A stretch of 53,825 nucleotides of DNA from the NCBI GenBank assembly GCA_934631985.1, contig CAKTYE010000009.1, forward strand, positions 1 to 53,825. Direction: 5' to 3'. The notes beneath the pieces are model-generated. The model did no database searches, was not told where the DNA came from, and saw only the letters and a program-made list of their open reading frames with translations. This DNA is from an uncultured Clostridia bacterium. Its GTDB lineage: Bacteria > Bacillota > Clostridia > Christensenellales > Aristaeellaceae. Of this stretch, positions 7,868-15,994 are shown piece after piece; the stretch's first letter is position 1; each line of letters starts with the position of its first letter. The position numbers and the translations under genes are program-made.

Positions 7868-8503
7868 TTACAGCGCGCGAATTTTCGCAATATCCGCTTC
7901 GGGATTCACTGCACGGTACAGCGCCGTACCCAGCACTGCCACGTCCAGCCCAGCCTCCTTCAGCAGGGGTAGGTTTTCCAGGCTTACGCCGCCATCCGCC
8001 TGAATATGGCCCGTATAGCCCAGCGCACGAAGCTGGCGTACCTTTTCCACCTGCTCCGCCATGAACTTCTGACCGCCGAAGCCCGGTTCCACGGTCATCA
8101 CCAGCACCATGTCGCACAGGGGCAGCACCGCCTCCACGGCGGACACGGGCGTTGCGGGCTTCAGCGCCACGGCGGGCTGCGCTCCCAGCGCACGAATCTG
8201 CTTCAGCAGCGCGGGCAGATCCTGCGCCGCCTCCGCATGGACGGTCAGCACGGATGCCCCCGCACGGATAAACGTCTCGGCATATTGCTCGGGATGGGCG
8301 ATCATCAAATGCACGTCCAGCGGCAAGTCAAAGCTGCCGCGCAGGGCCTTCACCAGGCTGGGGCCATAGCTTAGGTTCGGCACAAAGCAGCCGTCCATAA
8401 TGTCCACATGCAGCCAGTCGCAGCCTGCGTCCACCATCTTGGCGGCTTCCGCGCCCATGTGCAGCGGGTCTGCCGCAAGGATCGAAGGAGATACCTTAAT
8501 CAT
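7868..8503 (-). CDS. rpe: ribulose-phosphate 3-epimerase
   Basis: The 211-residue TIM-barrel protein interconverts ribulose 5-phosphate and xylulose 5-phosphate. The key motifs are SPSILAADP, HVDIMDGCFVPN (metal ligands His, Asp), DVHLMI, TVEPGFGGQKF and QADGGV. The length is normal. It overlaps the rsgA 3' end by 8 nt and is the last gene of the cluster, as in B. subtilis. The terminator follows directly. Confidence 0.96.
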   Translation of the reverse strand: MIKVSPSILAADPLHMGAEAAKMVDAGCDWLHVDIMDGCFVPNLSYGPSLVKALRGSFDLPLDVHLMIAHPEQYAETFIRAGASVLTVHAEAAQDLPALLKQIRALGAQPAVALKPATPVSAVEAVLPLCDMVLVMTVEPGFGGQKFMAEQVEKVRQLRALGYTGHIQADGGVSLENLPLLKEAGLDVAVLGTALYRAVNPEADIAKIRAL

Positions 8504-9419
8504 AACGTTCCTTCCACGCCTTTCTTACGTCTTCAAGCAATGCACGATAACGCTCCACACGCTCCGGGGACAGCTCGCCGGCCTCCACCGCCGCCGTCAC
8601 CGCGCAGCCGGGTTCGGAGGCATGATAGCAGGGATTGAAGCGGCACTGTCCCTCATAGGGATAAAACTCGGGATAGACCTCCTTCAGGGTCACGGGGTCC
8701 ATGTTGTCCTCCATCTCCAGCAGGCTGAACCCGGCGGTGTCCAGTACCCGCAGGCCGTCCGCCTCCAGCAGCTCGGCATGGCGGGTGGTGTTCTTGCCCC
8801 GCTGGATCTTCTCGCTGATGTCTCCCGTTTCCAGCCGCAAGCCCGTGAGGGCGTTCAGCAGGGTGCTTTTGCCTACGCCGCTTTGCCCCGTGAAGCAGCA
8901 CAGCCTCCCGCGCATGGCTTCGCGCAGCTCCTCAATGCCTGTGCGCGTCTGCGCGCTAACGGCATAGACAGGCACTTCCGCCCGCGCATACTGGCGTGAA
9001 AGCTCCTTTGCCAGCTGCTGCCCGTCCACATCGCACTTGTTGACCACCAGCAGGGCGTTCAGCTCCTGCTGACGGGCGCGGACAAGCAGCCGATCCACCA
9101 ACATCAGGTCAGGTGCAGGAACGGGCGCGACCACGATCAGCAGCAGTTCCACATTCGCCACCGGGGGACGCAGGCATTCCGTTTTCCGGGGCAGAATTTC
9201 CTCCACCCAGCCATGCTCCTCCTCCACGCCGGGGGTAAAGAGAATCTCATCCCCCACCAGCGGCGACATGCGCATGCGGCGGAATTTCTTTTTGCAGCGA
9301 AGCACATACTCCGCGCCATCGGGGGTGCGGGCAGTATACAGCCCACCCATGCCGCGGACGATCGCGCCCCGCAGCATTCCTTCCATGCTTTCCGTAGCGT
9401 TTCCTCCTGTCAGGCTCAT
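8496..9419 (-). CDS. rsgA: ribosome small-subunit-dependent GTPase A
   Basis: This circularly permuted GTPase helps mature the 30S subunit. An N-terminal OB fold is followed by G4 (VVNKCDVD), then G1 (GQSGVGKSTLLNAL) and G3 (DTAGF). A C-terminal zinc finger reads CRFNPCYHASEPGC. The ATG at 9417-9419 overlaps the prkC stop codon (ATGA); a second ATG at 9384-9386 is an equally plausible start, since the nearby GGAGG fits neither well. The length is standard. Confidence 0.95.
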   Translation of the reverse strand: MSLTGGNATESMEGMLRGAIVRGMGGLYTARTPDGAEYVLRCKKKFRRMRMSPLVGDEILFTPGVEEEHGWVEEILPRKTECLRPPVANVELLLIVVAPVPAPDLMLVDRLLVRARQQELNALLVVNKCDVDGQQLAKELSRQYARAEVPVYAVSAQTRTGIEELREAMRGRLCCFTGQSGVGKSTLLNALTGLRLETGDISEKIQRGKNTTRHAELLEADGLRVLDTAGFSLLEMEDNMDPVTLKEVYPEFYPYEGQCRFNPCYHASEPGCAVTAAVEAGELSPERVERYRALLEDVRKAWKERYD

Positions 9420-11311
9420 TCCAGCGTCACCGTGCGCTGGTAGGCAAAGGTATCGTTGAGATAAACGCGGCAGTTATGGCTGCCGGTCAGGGTGCTTTCA
9501 ATGGTGACGGTGGTGGTGCGGGGGCTATCCGCCGCAAGGCTCGCGGCATAGACCTCCTCCTCTGCGCCGTCATCCCCCATCAGGGTGATGCGCAGGGCAA
9601 TGGTCTCGGTGCTGTCCGGCAGGGTAATCTCCACCTGTGCGCGATGCACCAGGCTTGCCACCCGGTACAGTGACAGCGTGACCGCCGCCCCCTGGATCAC
9701 CTGCGTCCCCGCCACAGGCTGCTGCAAAGCCACGCAGCCATGCTGGCTAGTCTCCTGCGATTCCACAAACTGGATCTGTGTGTTCAGGGTCAGGTTAGCG
9801 TTGTTCAGCAGCTCCCGGGCCTCCGTCAGGGTCTTGCCCACCAGATTCGGCACATAGGTGCTGCCGCCAGAGACCGTCACCTGCACAACGTCTCCCGCCG
9901 CGCAGGTGGTGCCTGCGTCCGGGGTCTGCGTAAGGATGGTGCCTGCAGGTTCCTCCGAGACGATTTTCTCCACCACGGTCAGGGTCAGGCCCGCTGCCGT
10001 CAGGATGGGGATCGCGTCTGTTGTTGTGCTGCCCATAATGGCGGGGACCTGCTGGGCCGATGGACCCTTGGAGACCGTCAGCACCACGGTATCGCCCTTG
10101 CGCATGGCGGTATCCACCTCCGGGGCCTGCAAAATCACCATGCCCGCTGGGATAGTCGGGTGATTGACCTCAATGATCTCCACCTGCAAGCCTGCCCGGG
10201 AGGCCAGCCGCCGTGCGGACACCACATCGCTGCCCATCATATCCGGGGCGGTGGTGCTGGTGGTGACCTTTTCATAGATCGTACTGGCTCCCAGATACAG
10301 CCCATAGAACACCAGTCCCGCCATGATGAGCGTCAGCAGCGCCCACAGGGGCGAGGTATGCCGCTTACCGCGAAGCTGCTGATGCTTGCGCGGCGGGACC
10401 TTACGCGGCTGGGAGCCGCTGTCCATGCTGGTGCGGGGCGGCTGCGGAACGGGCATGGGCGTTTCCACCAGCCGCGGCTGCATGCGGTCCGTGCGGCCCT
10501 CCAGCGCCAGGCGCAGCTCCGTCGCCATTTCCGTAGCGCTCTGATAGCGATACTTGGGGTTCTTTTCCATCGCCATCATGCAGACGTGGATGATGGCGGG
10601 CGGTACGTCCGGGGCAATGGTCTCGATGGGCGTTGGCTTGGCATGCAGGTGCTGCATCGCCACCGCCACGGGGCTGTCTCCATCGAAGGGAACGCGCCCG
10701 GTGAGCATTTCATACAGCACCACGCCGCAGCTGTAAATATCGCTGCGGGCGTCCGCCGCCTGACCGCTGGCCTGCTCCGGGCTGAAATAATGCACGGACC
10801 CCATGACGCTGTCGCCCTTGGTGAGGGTGGAACTGTTCGCCATGCGGGCGATGCCGAAGTCCGCCACCTTCACATGGCCATCGGCGTTGACGAGGATGTT
10901 CTGCGGCTTAATATCCCGATGGATGATGCCGTTTTGGTGGGCATGCTGCAAGGCGGATAGGATGCGGATGGTGATCTGCGCCGCGACCTGCGGGTTCAGC
11001 CGCCCCTTTTCCTGAATGACCTCCTTCAGCGTTTTGCCCTGCACATATTCCATGACCAGGTAGCGGTTTTCGCCGTCCATGCCCACGTCCAGCAAATTTA
11101 CGATGTTATGGTGGATCATTTTGCTGGCAGCCTCGGCCTCCCGCTGAAAGCGTCCCACAAACTCCGCGTCCTTGTTGAACTCCGGGCGCAAGACCTTCAC
11201 CGCCACGTTATGGCCTGTTCGCAGATCAACTGCACGATAAACAATCGCCATGCCGCCCATGCCGATCTGTTCGACCAGGCGATAGCGATCCGCCAGGATC
11301 TTCTCGTTCAT
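9416..11311 (-). CDS. prkC: PASTA-domain Ser/Thr protein kinase (PrkC/StkP type)
   Basis: Residues 1-270 are a Hanks-type kinase: glycine loop GMGGMA, VAVKVL lysine, HRDIKPQN catalytic loop, DFGIAR and the SPEQ substrate loop. A basic, proline-rich juxtamembrane stretch leads to one membrane helix near 325-345 (LWALLTLIMAGLVFYGLYLG). Outside are three PASTA repeats (about 357-560), each with the VP.. or AP.. opening and GD.V.LTVS ending. They bind muropeptides. A final domain of about 70 residues (EITLPDSTETIALRITL...) has Ig-like strand spacing. The kinase signals cell-wall status and is paired with the phosphatase gene upstream, with a 4-nt overlap. Confidence 0.95.
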   Translation of the reverse strand: MNEKILADRYRLVEQIGMGGMAIVYRAVDLRTGHNVAVKVLRPEFNKDAEFVGRFQREAEAASKMIHHNIVNLLDVGMDGENRYLVMEYVQGKTLKEVIQEKGRLNPQVAAQITIRILSALQHAHQNGIIHRDIKPQNILVNADGHVKVADFGIARMANSSTLTKGDSVMGSVHYFSPEQASGQAADARSDIYSCGVVLYEMLTGRVPFDGDSPVAVAMQHLHAKPTPIETIAPDVPPAIIHVCMMAMEKNPKYRYQSATEMATELRLALEGRTDRMQPRLVETPMPVPQPPRTSMDSGSQPRKVPPRKHQQLRGKRHTSPLWALLTLIMAGLVFYGLYLGASTIYEKVTTSTTAPDMMGSDVVSARRLASRAGLQVEIIEVNHPTIPAGMVILQAPEVDTAMRKGDTVVLTVSKGPSAQQVPAIMGSTTTDAIPILTAAGLTLTVVEKIVSEEPAGTILTQTPDAGTTCAAGDVVQVTVSGGSTYVPNLVGKTLTEARELLNNANLTLNTQIQFVESQETSQHGCVALQQPVAGTQVIQGAAVTLSLYRVASLVHRAQVEITLPDSTETIALRITLMGDDGAEEEVYAASLAADSPRTTTVTIESTLTGSHNCRVYLNDTFAYQRTVTLE

Positions 11312-12021
11312 TGCGCGCCCTCCTCATCCTTCAGGATGACAAAGGTCACGTTATCCCGTCCGCCGTTATCCAGCGCAGCTTGCAGCAGCGCGTCCGCGGC
11401 GGCTTCGGGAGCCTTGGTGCGCAGGATTTGAGCCATGTCCTCATCCTCCACCATGCCGGACAGGCCGTCGCTGCACAGCAGCCAGATGTCGCCCAATCGG
11501 CGCTCCTTGGTAAACAGATCCACCTCCACGCCCTCGTCCGTTCCCACGGCCCGGGTGATGACGTTGCGCATGGGATGATGCTGCGCCTGTTCGGGAGTGA
11601 GTGCGCCCTGGTTCACCAATTCCTGCACAAGGGAGTGATCCTGGGTGATCTGGGTGAACGTACCGTCCCGCAGCAGGTAAGCGCGGCTGTCTCCCACCTG
11701 TGCGATGTAGACCGCCTTGCTCGCCGCCCACAGCAGGGTCAGGGTCGTCCCCATGCCGGAAAGCGCCGGGTCATCCTTTTGCTGCAAGTAGAGCCGTCGG
11801 TTCACTGCCTCCACTGCGAAGCGAAGCATTTTCGGGTCCGGCTCCTTGCCGTGCAGCACACGTTTCAGGCCGTCCCGCGCCCCTGCCGAGGCTACCTCGC
11901 CTCCCTTGTGTCCGCCCATGCCGTCTGCAACGCCCCACAGGCGCTCCTCCACAATCAGCGCGTCCTGGTTGTTTGCCCGGAGCTTTCCAACGTCGGTTCG
12001 TGTCACAACGATCATGGTCAT
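11308..12021 (-). CDS. prpC: PP2C-family protein phosphatase
   Basis: The 237-residue protein carries the PP2C metal-binding motifs: RxxNQDA (VGKLRANNQDALIV), GVADGMGGHKGGEVAS, VGDSRAYLLRDG, and the late LCSDGLSGMV and GGRDNVTF. It removes phosphate from PrkC and its substrates. The overlap with prkC is the usual ATGA arrangement. Two ATGs (12021 and 12015) compete: an AAAGGAG site is 4 nt from the first and 10 nt from the second. The 452-nt gap upstream contains only repeats, so its promoter may lie in or beyond them. Confidence 0.95.
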   Translation of the reverse strand: MTMIVVTRTDVGKLRANNQDALIVEERLWGVADGMGGHKGGEVASAGARDGLKRVLHGKEPDPKMLRFAVEAVNRRLYLQQKDDPALSGMGTTLTLLWAASKAVYIAQVGDSRAYLLRDGTFTQITQDHSLVQELVNQGALTPEQAQHHPMRNVITRAVGTDEGVEVDLFTKERRLGDIWLLCSDGLSGMVEDEDMAQILRTKAPEAAADALLQAALDNGGRDNVTFVILKDEEGAQ

Positions 12022-12047
12022 CTGTCTCCTTTAACTATGTTAGTGAT

Positions 12048-12108
12048 GCGAGGGAGGCTGCTTCTGTGCCAGAAGCACCTCCCTCGCGCTCCCTCCCGAA
12101 GATCATTA
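12048..12108 (+). repeat. R2 palindromic repeat, copy 1
   Basis: An outer 10-bp stem (GCGAGGGAGG at 12048-12057 with 12078-12087) encloses an inner 7-bp stem (GCTTCTG with CAGAAGC) and a TGC loop, followed by GCTCCCTCCCGAAGATC. Copies with the same two stems and 3' tail occur at 31223, 47063 and, inverted, 45201. It lies in the 452-nt gap between rlmN and prpC, where I see no gene. Confidence 0.8.
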
Positions 12109-12197
12109 TTAGGAATGATTCGGGGGTGCTACGTTCTAGTCGCGTCCGCAGACGCGAAAGCTCTTTGCTGGAGGCATGGGTTGTCCAGCGGGAAAGT

Positions 12198-12260
12198 GTA
12201 TCTTCCACCACTCGCCTCCCGGCGAGCGGTCCCTCTCCCTTTGCGGAGGGAGGCTTTTGG
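12198..12260 (+). repeat. R3 hairpin repeat
   Basis: The element has the family layout: a small C-rich hairpin (CGCCTCCCGGCGAGCG) and then CCCTCTCCCTTTGCGGAGGG, ending AGGCTTTTGG. The second hairpin pairs CCCTC-type and GAGGG-type arms. Confidence 0.65.
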
Positions 12261-12356
12261 AAGTCTCGTGTCGGGGCTGCCTGCTATTGGAACAGCATGT
12301 TTTGCTTTGGAATACACACAACGTGTGAAAATTTCCTGCATCAGAGGACGCATCTC

Positions 12357-12412
12357 CAAAAGGCTCCCTCCGCAGAGGGAGCTGTCCGCCCTTGGCGGAC
12401 TGAGGATATTCT
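12357..12412 (-). repeat. R3 hairpin repeat, inverted copy
   Basis: Read on the minus strand this gives ATCCTCAGTCCGCC, a GGCGGAC arm, AGCTCCCTCTGCGGAGGGAG and CCTTTTGG. It is the same element as at 47264-47321 in the opposite orientation. Confidence 0.65.
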
Positions 12413-12473
12413 CCCCCGCTGGCCCTCCATGCCGCTACAGTTTTCCGCCCCAGCCGCTGCCATACGCCCCAAC

Positions 12474-13517
12474 TTACTCTCCCAGATTCCCTTCCTGAAG
12501 CGTCTTTCTCCGCAGCTGCCCGCAGGCGCCGTCAATGTCATCGCCCATTTCCCGGCGGCGCGTTGCGGAAATGTGGTGCGCTTCCAGCGTTTTCAGAAAG
12601 CGTTGCACCGTGGCTTCATTCACCGATTTCAGCGTGCGCTCCTTCACTTCGTTCAGCGGGATCAGGTTCACATGGCACTGCATGCCGCGCAGCCGAGACG
12701 CCAGCTCAACGGCATGGCGTTCCTCGCAGTTCACGCCGCCCACCAGCGCGTACTCGAAGATCACCCGCCGGCCCGTCTTGTCAATATAGTTGCGGCAGGC
12801 CGCCAGCACATCCTCCATGGGATAGACCTTAGCAATGGGCATGGTCTGGCGGCGAATCTCATCATTGGGCGCATGCAGCGATACGCTCAGGGTGACAGGC
12901 AGGTCCTCGTTCGCCAGGTCATACATGCGCGGCACCAGGCCGCAGGTGGACAGGGACACGCTGCGCAGGGAGATGCACAGGCCGTCCGGCTCCCGCAGCA
13001 GGCGCAGGAACTTCATGACGTTATCGTAATTGTCCAGCGGTTCGCCGCTGCCCATCAGGACGATGTTATGCACACGCTCCTCCCCGCCGAGATAGCGGTT
13101 GGCGGCCGTGACCTCGCCCAGCATTTCGCCGGGGGTCAGGGAACGCACACAGCCCTCCAGGGTGCTGGCGCAGAAGGTGCAGCCCATGCGACACCCCACC
13201 TGCGTGGAGATGCACAGGGTACGTCCATGGTGATACTTCATCAGCACACCCTCGACGCAGTTGCCGTCCTTCAGGCCAAAAAGGAACTTCACCGTTTCAT
13301 CCAGCTTAGATTCCCGCTTCATAAGGATCGTCACTGGCTGATCCACGGCGATGGACTTGAGTTTTTCCCGCAGGTTCTTCGGAAGATTCGTCATCTCATC
13401 GAAGGTCGCGCCCCGGTGGAGCCAGGTGAAAAGCTGCTTGGCGCGGAAGCCCGGAAGGCCCTGCGCGGCGCACCATTCCTTCAGCTCCGCCGGGTTCATG
13501 CTCAGCAGCTCGGTCAT
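12474..13517 (-). CDS. rlmN: 23S rRNA (adenine-2503-C2)-methyltransferase
   Basis: This radical-SAM enzyme methylates A2503 of 23S rRNA and A37 of some tRNAs. It carries CRMGCTFC (CxxxCxxC cluster motif), the conserved GSGEPLDNYDN segment, and the C-terminal GDDIDGACGQL with the methyl-carrying cysteine. The start at 13517 follows GGAGGAAAGC and overlaps the rsmB stop (ATGA). A longer in-frame reading upstream lies inside rsmB and has no ribosome site. The 347-residue length is normal. Confidence 0.96.
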   Translation of the reverse strand: MTELLSMNPAELKEWCAAQGLPGFRAKQLFTWLHRGATFDEMTNLPKNLREKLKSIAVDQPVTILMKRESKLDETVKFLFGLKDGNCVEGVLMKYHHGRTLCISTQVGCRMGCTFCASTLEGCVRSLTPGEMLGEVTAANRYLGGEERVHNIVLMGSGEPLDNYDNVMKFLRLLREPDGLCISLRSVSLSTCGLVPRMYDLANEDLPVTLSVSLHAPNDEIRRQTMPIAKVYPMEDVLAACRNYIDKTGRRVIFEYALVGGVNCEERHAVELASRLRGMQCHVNLIPLNEVKERTLKSVNEATVQRFLKTLEAHHISATRRREMGDDIDGACGQLRRKTLQEGNLGE

Positions 13518-15292
13518 GCTTTCCTCCGCATCAGGGCAATGAAGAAGCCGTCCAGGCCATCGCGGCAAGGCAGAATCTGCAAGCCATCCGCGCCTGCGTG
13601 ATCCCGCAGATGCGCCGGGAAGGTCTCAGGCAGGGGCATCAGCTCAAACTCGGGATGACGCTCCAGGAACGCATGCAGCTGACGGGCATTTTCCTCGGGC
13701 AGGATGGAACAGGTGCTGTACACAAGCTGACCGCCGCGCTTGACGTACTGGCAGCAGGTATCCAGCAGCTTCCGCTGGGTCTCCGTCAGCGCTTCCACGC
13801 CCTCGGCATTGATGCGGTACTTCACATCGGGCTTGCCTGCCATCACACCTGTGCCAGAGCAGGGTGCGTCCAGCAGCACAGCGTCCATGGTCTGCACCAG
13901 CTCGTCCCGCAGCACCGTTGCGTCACGGGCCATGGGGCGCACGTTGTCCAGATGCAGGCGGCGGGCCTGGGCCTCGATCAGCCGCACACGATGTTCATGC
14001 AGATCCCAGGACTGTACGCGGCCCGTGCCGTTCATGCGCTCCGCCAGGTAGCAGGTTTTGCCGCCGGGGGCCGCACACACGTCCAGCACCTGCATGCCGG
14101 GACGAACCGTCAGCGCCAGGGCAGCGAACATGCTGCTCTCGCTCTGGATGCTGAAGCGGCCTGCCTGGAAGTCTGCGTCCTTGGCAATATCCGCTGCGCC
14201 GTGGATGATATAGGCATCGGGCGACTGTCCCTTTTGCCACTGCCACACCTTGCCGTTCAGCAGCTTTTCGAAAGCCGCGTGATCCAGCTGCATCAGGTTG
14301 GGGCGCACGGTCGCGCCGGCTTCCCGCTGACGGTAGGAGACGATGGCCTTGGCGGCAGCATAGCCATAATCGGCGATGAGCATGCGCACCAGTTCTTCCG
14401 GCACGGAGAACATCACGGAGAGGAACTTTTCAGGCTCCTGCGTTTCATCGGGATAGACGATCTCCTCCCGTCCGCGAATGAGGTTGCGCAGAATGGCGTT
14501 GCACACGCCGCTCAGGCCCTCCAGGCCTGCATCCTTGCACAGGGAGACCGCCGTGTTCACTGCGGCGCTTTCGGGGATTTTATCGTACAGGAGAAGCTGG
14601 CAGGCACCCAGCCGCAGGATAACGCGGAGCTTGGTGTCCGTGTCCTCCTTTTGCAGGAACTTTGCCAGCGCCCAGTCCAGACGCATCTGGTTATCGAGGG
14701 TATCGTAGACCAGGCTGGCTGCCAGATGACGATCCGCAAGGCTCAGGCCGCTGCGGGTCAGATGACGGTCCAGCGCCAGGGCTGCGTATGCGCCGTTCTC
14801 GGCGACCTCGCACAGGACGCGGTAGGCCACCCGGCGAGCGGCAAGACCGTCGTTGACAGGAGCAGGCTTGCCATAGCGGCGTTCGTCTTCGGGACGTGGG
14901 GTGGCGGGTCTGCCGTAGCGGCGTTCGCCTTCTGCGCGACGAGCTGCGGGCTTGCCGTAGCGGCGTTCGCCTTCTGCGCGACGAGCTGCGGGCTTGCCGT
15001 AGCGACGTTCGCCTTCGGGGCGCGGGGCGGCAGGCTTGCCGTAGCGGCGTTCTCCTTCGGGGCGCGGGGCGGCAGGCTTGCCATAGCGGTGCTCTCCTTC
15101 GGGGCGCGGGGCGGCAGGCTTGCCATAGCGGCGTTCTCCTTCGGGGCGCGGGGTGGCGGGCTTGCCGTAACGGCGTTCGCCTTCGGGGTGCGAGGCGGCG
15201 GGCTTGCCGTAGCGCGTATTGGCTGCTTTGGGGGCGGGCTTGCCGTAACGGCGTTCAGGAACGGGACGGGATTCTTGATGCTGATCGCTCAT
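13514..15292 (-). CDS. rsmB: 16S rRNA (cytosine-967-C5)-methyltransferase with an N-terminal RYGKP-repeat extension
   Basis: Residues 150-592 are canonical RsmB: an N-terminal NusB-like helical domain (RRVAYRVLCEVAENGAYAAL) and a methyltransferase domain with VLDVCAAPGGKT (SAM site), LDAPCSGTG and VYSTCSILPEEN (the two cysteines of m5C methyltransferases). Residues 15-149 are an added, strongly basic and disordered tract of ten RYG(K/R)P units, mostly 14 residues each, of the type RYGKPAAPRPEGER. The enzyme acts on 30S RNA, so the tail could bind RNA, but that is inference. It follows fmt by about 700 nt of repeats and is coupled to rlmN. Confidence 0.93.
   Translation of the reverse strand: MSDQHQESRPVPERRYGKPAPKAANTRYGKPAASHPEGERRYGKPATPRPEGERRYGKPAAPRPEGEHRYGKPAAPRPEGERRYGKPAAPRPEGERRYGKPAARRAEGERRYGKPAARRAEGERRYGRPATPRPEDERRYGKPAPVNDGLAARRVAYRVLCEVAENGAYAALALDRHLTRSGLSLADRHLAASLVYDTLDNQMRLDWALAKFLQKEDTDTKLRVILRLGACQLLLYDKIPESAAVNTAVSLCKDAGLEGLSGVCNAILRNLIRGREEIVYPDETQEPEKFLSVMFSVPEELVRMLIADYGYAAAKAIVSYRQREAGATVRPNLMQLDHAAFEKLLNGKVWQWQKGQSPDAYIIHGAADIAKDADFQAGRFSIQSESSMFAALALTVRPGMQVLDVCAAPGGKTCYLAERMNGTGRVQSWDLHEHRVRLIEAQARRLHLDNVRPMARDATVLRDELVQTMDAVLLDAPCSGTGVMAGKPDVKYRINAEGVEALTETQRKLLDTCCQYVKRGGQLVYSTCSILPEENARQLHAFLERHPEFELMPLPETFPAHLRDHAGADGLQILPCRDGLDGFFIALMRRKA
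14846..15250 (-). repeat. in-frame tandem repeat (42-nt unit) in the 5' part of rsmB
   Basis: Ten copies of a unit coding RYGKP plus a spacer. Copies 2-9 are 14 codons each and copy 1 is 12. Spacers fall into two sequence classes (xPRPEGE and RRAEGE), with adjacent copies nearly identical at the DNA level, which indicates recent duplication by slippage or unequal crossing over. The frame is kept in every copy. Confidence 0.9.
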
Positions 15293-15339
15293 GTGTACTC
15301 CTTTGGTGAAACAGTTTTTGAGGGTGGAAACAGGCAGCG

Positions 15340-15628
15340 GGGAGGTTTATCCTCCACCATCCGCCTCCTTCTGCGGAAGAAGGTAAATGGGCGGGAAGGA
15401 TAAAGATGTTGGGAGGATGCGGCTTGAGGGAGTATCCTCCTGCCGCCCTGGAGACGGCTGTCCTCCCTCTGCGGAGGGAGGTAAGGGTGCGCGTTGATGC
15501 AATGTAAGGAAAGATGCAGCTTGAGCGTGTATCCTTCTGCGGCCTTCTTCTGCGGAGGGAGGCTTTGGGGACGGATGTAACCCCTCCGTCCCTTCGGGAC
15601 ACCTCCCCCTTCAGGGGAGGCTTTTGGG
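15340..15628 (+). repeat. cluster of R3 hairpin repeats
   Basis: Between rsmB and SR copy A lie three R3 units of the TCTGCGGAGGGAGG type (about 15340-15385, 15428-15482 and 15535-15570) and one of the CCTTCGGGACACCTCC...AGGGGAGGCTTTTGGG type (15579-15628). The last one directly precedes SR copy A, as its counterpart does before SR copy B. No protein-coding gene is visible in this stretch. Confidence 0.65.
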
Positions 15629-15644
15629 TTGGAGGCAGCTTTGC

Positions 15645-15992
15645 TGCATCATGGTATTTTCAAGGCGGGTAACTTTTGTGGCTTTCGCCAGCTCTAAGCG
15701 ACAAGGCGTTTCGGCGGCTGTATACGGTCAGCCGACGAAATGCCATGGAGCGGAACCGAAGGCGGCTCGGGTTGTGTCCCCCTGGGAAGGCTCCGATCCT
15801 ATCGATGGCTGGGAGCCGTCCTGGGGTCCGGGGGCCAGCCTTCGTTACATGGAAATTTTGGCTGGCCCCTGGGCGGCTTTGCCCACTTTGCCCGAGTGCA
15901 AAGTGGGTCGTCCGTCCGCAGACGGACGAAATACTCTCTAGCTGGAAAACCAGCGCGGGGGTATGCCGCCATCCCTATGCATCCAGCCATGA
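15645..15992 (+). ncRNA. SR structured repeat element, copy A
   Basis: A segment of about 340 nt is repeated at 47412-47765 with roughly 80-90 % identity by eye. Visible helices are: 15705-15720 with 15729-15744 (16 positions, one G-A mismatch); 15828-15840 with 15860-15872 (13 bp); 15883-15891 with 15898-15906 (9 bp); 15908-15916 with 15921-15929 (9 bp); 15955-15958 with 15966-15969. Two helices show compensatory changes relative to copy B, and short reading frames in it are not conserved as proteins. It is probably a structured RNA or its mobile carrier. HEARO (the IscB-associated omegaRNA) is one family to test; no nuclease gene is adjacent. Confidence 0.6.
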
Positions 15993-15994
15993 CT

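Noticed and set aside
12022..12473. Possible CRISPR or tandem array in the repeat-rich gap
   Set aside because: Repeat units are not regularly spaced, differ in type and orientation, and no cas gene is in the window.
15917..15935. Hammerhead-like GACGAAA string at the end of SR
   Set aside because: The CTGATGA half of a hammerhead core is absent from the expected place, so the match is chance.
15624..15960. Several open frames of 60-180 codons through SR copy A and the matching region of copy B
   Set aside because: The same DNA in copy B is read in shifted frames, indels between copies break the frames, and differences favour base pairing over protein conservation.
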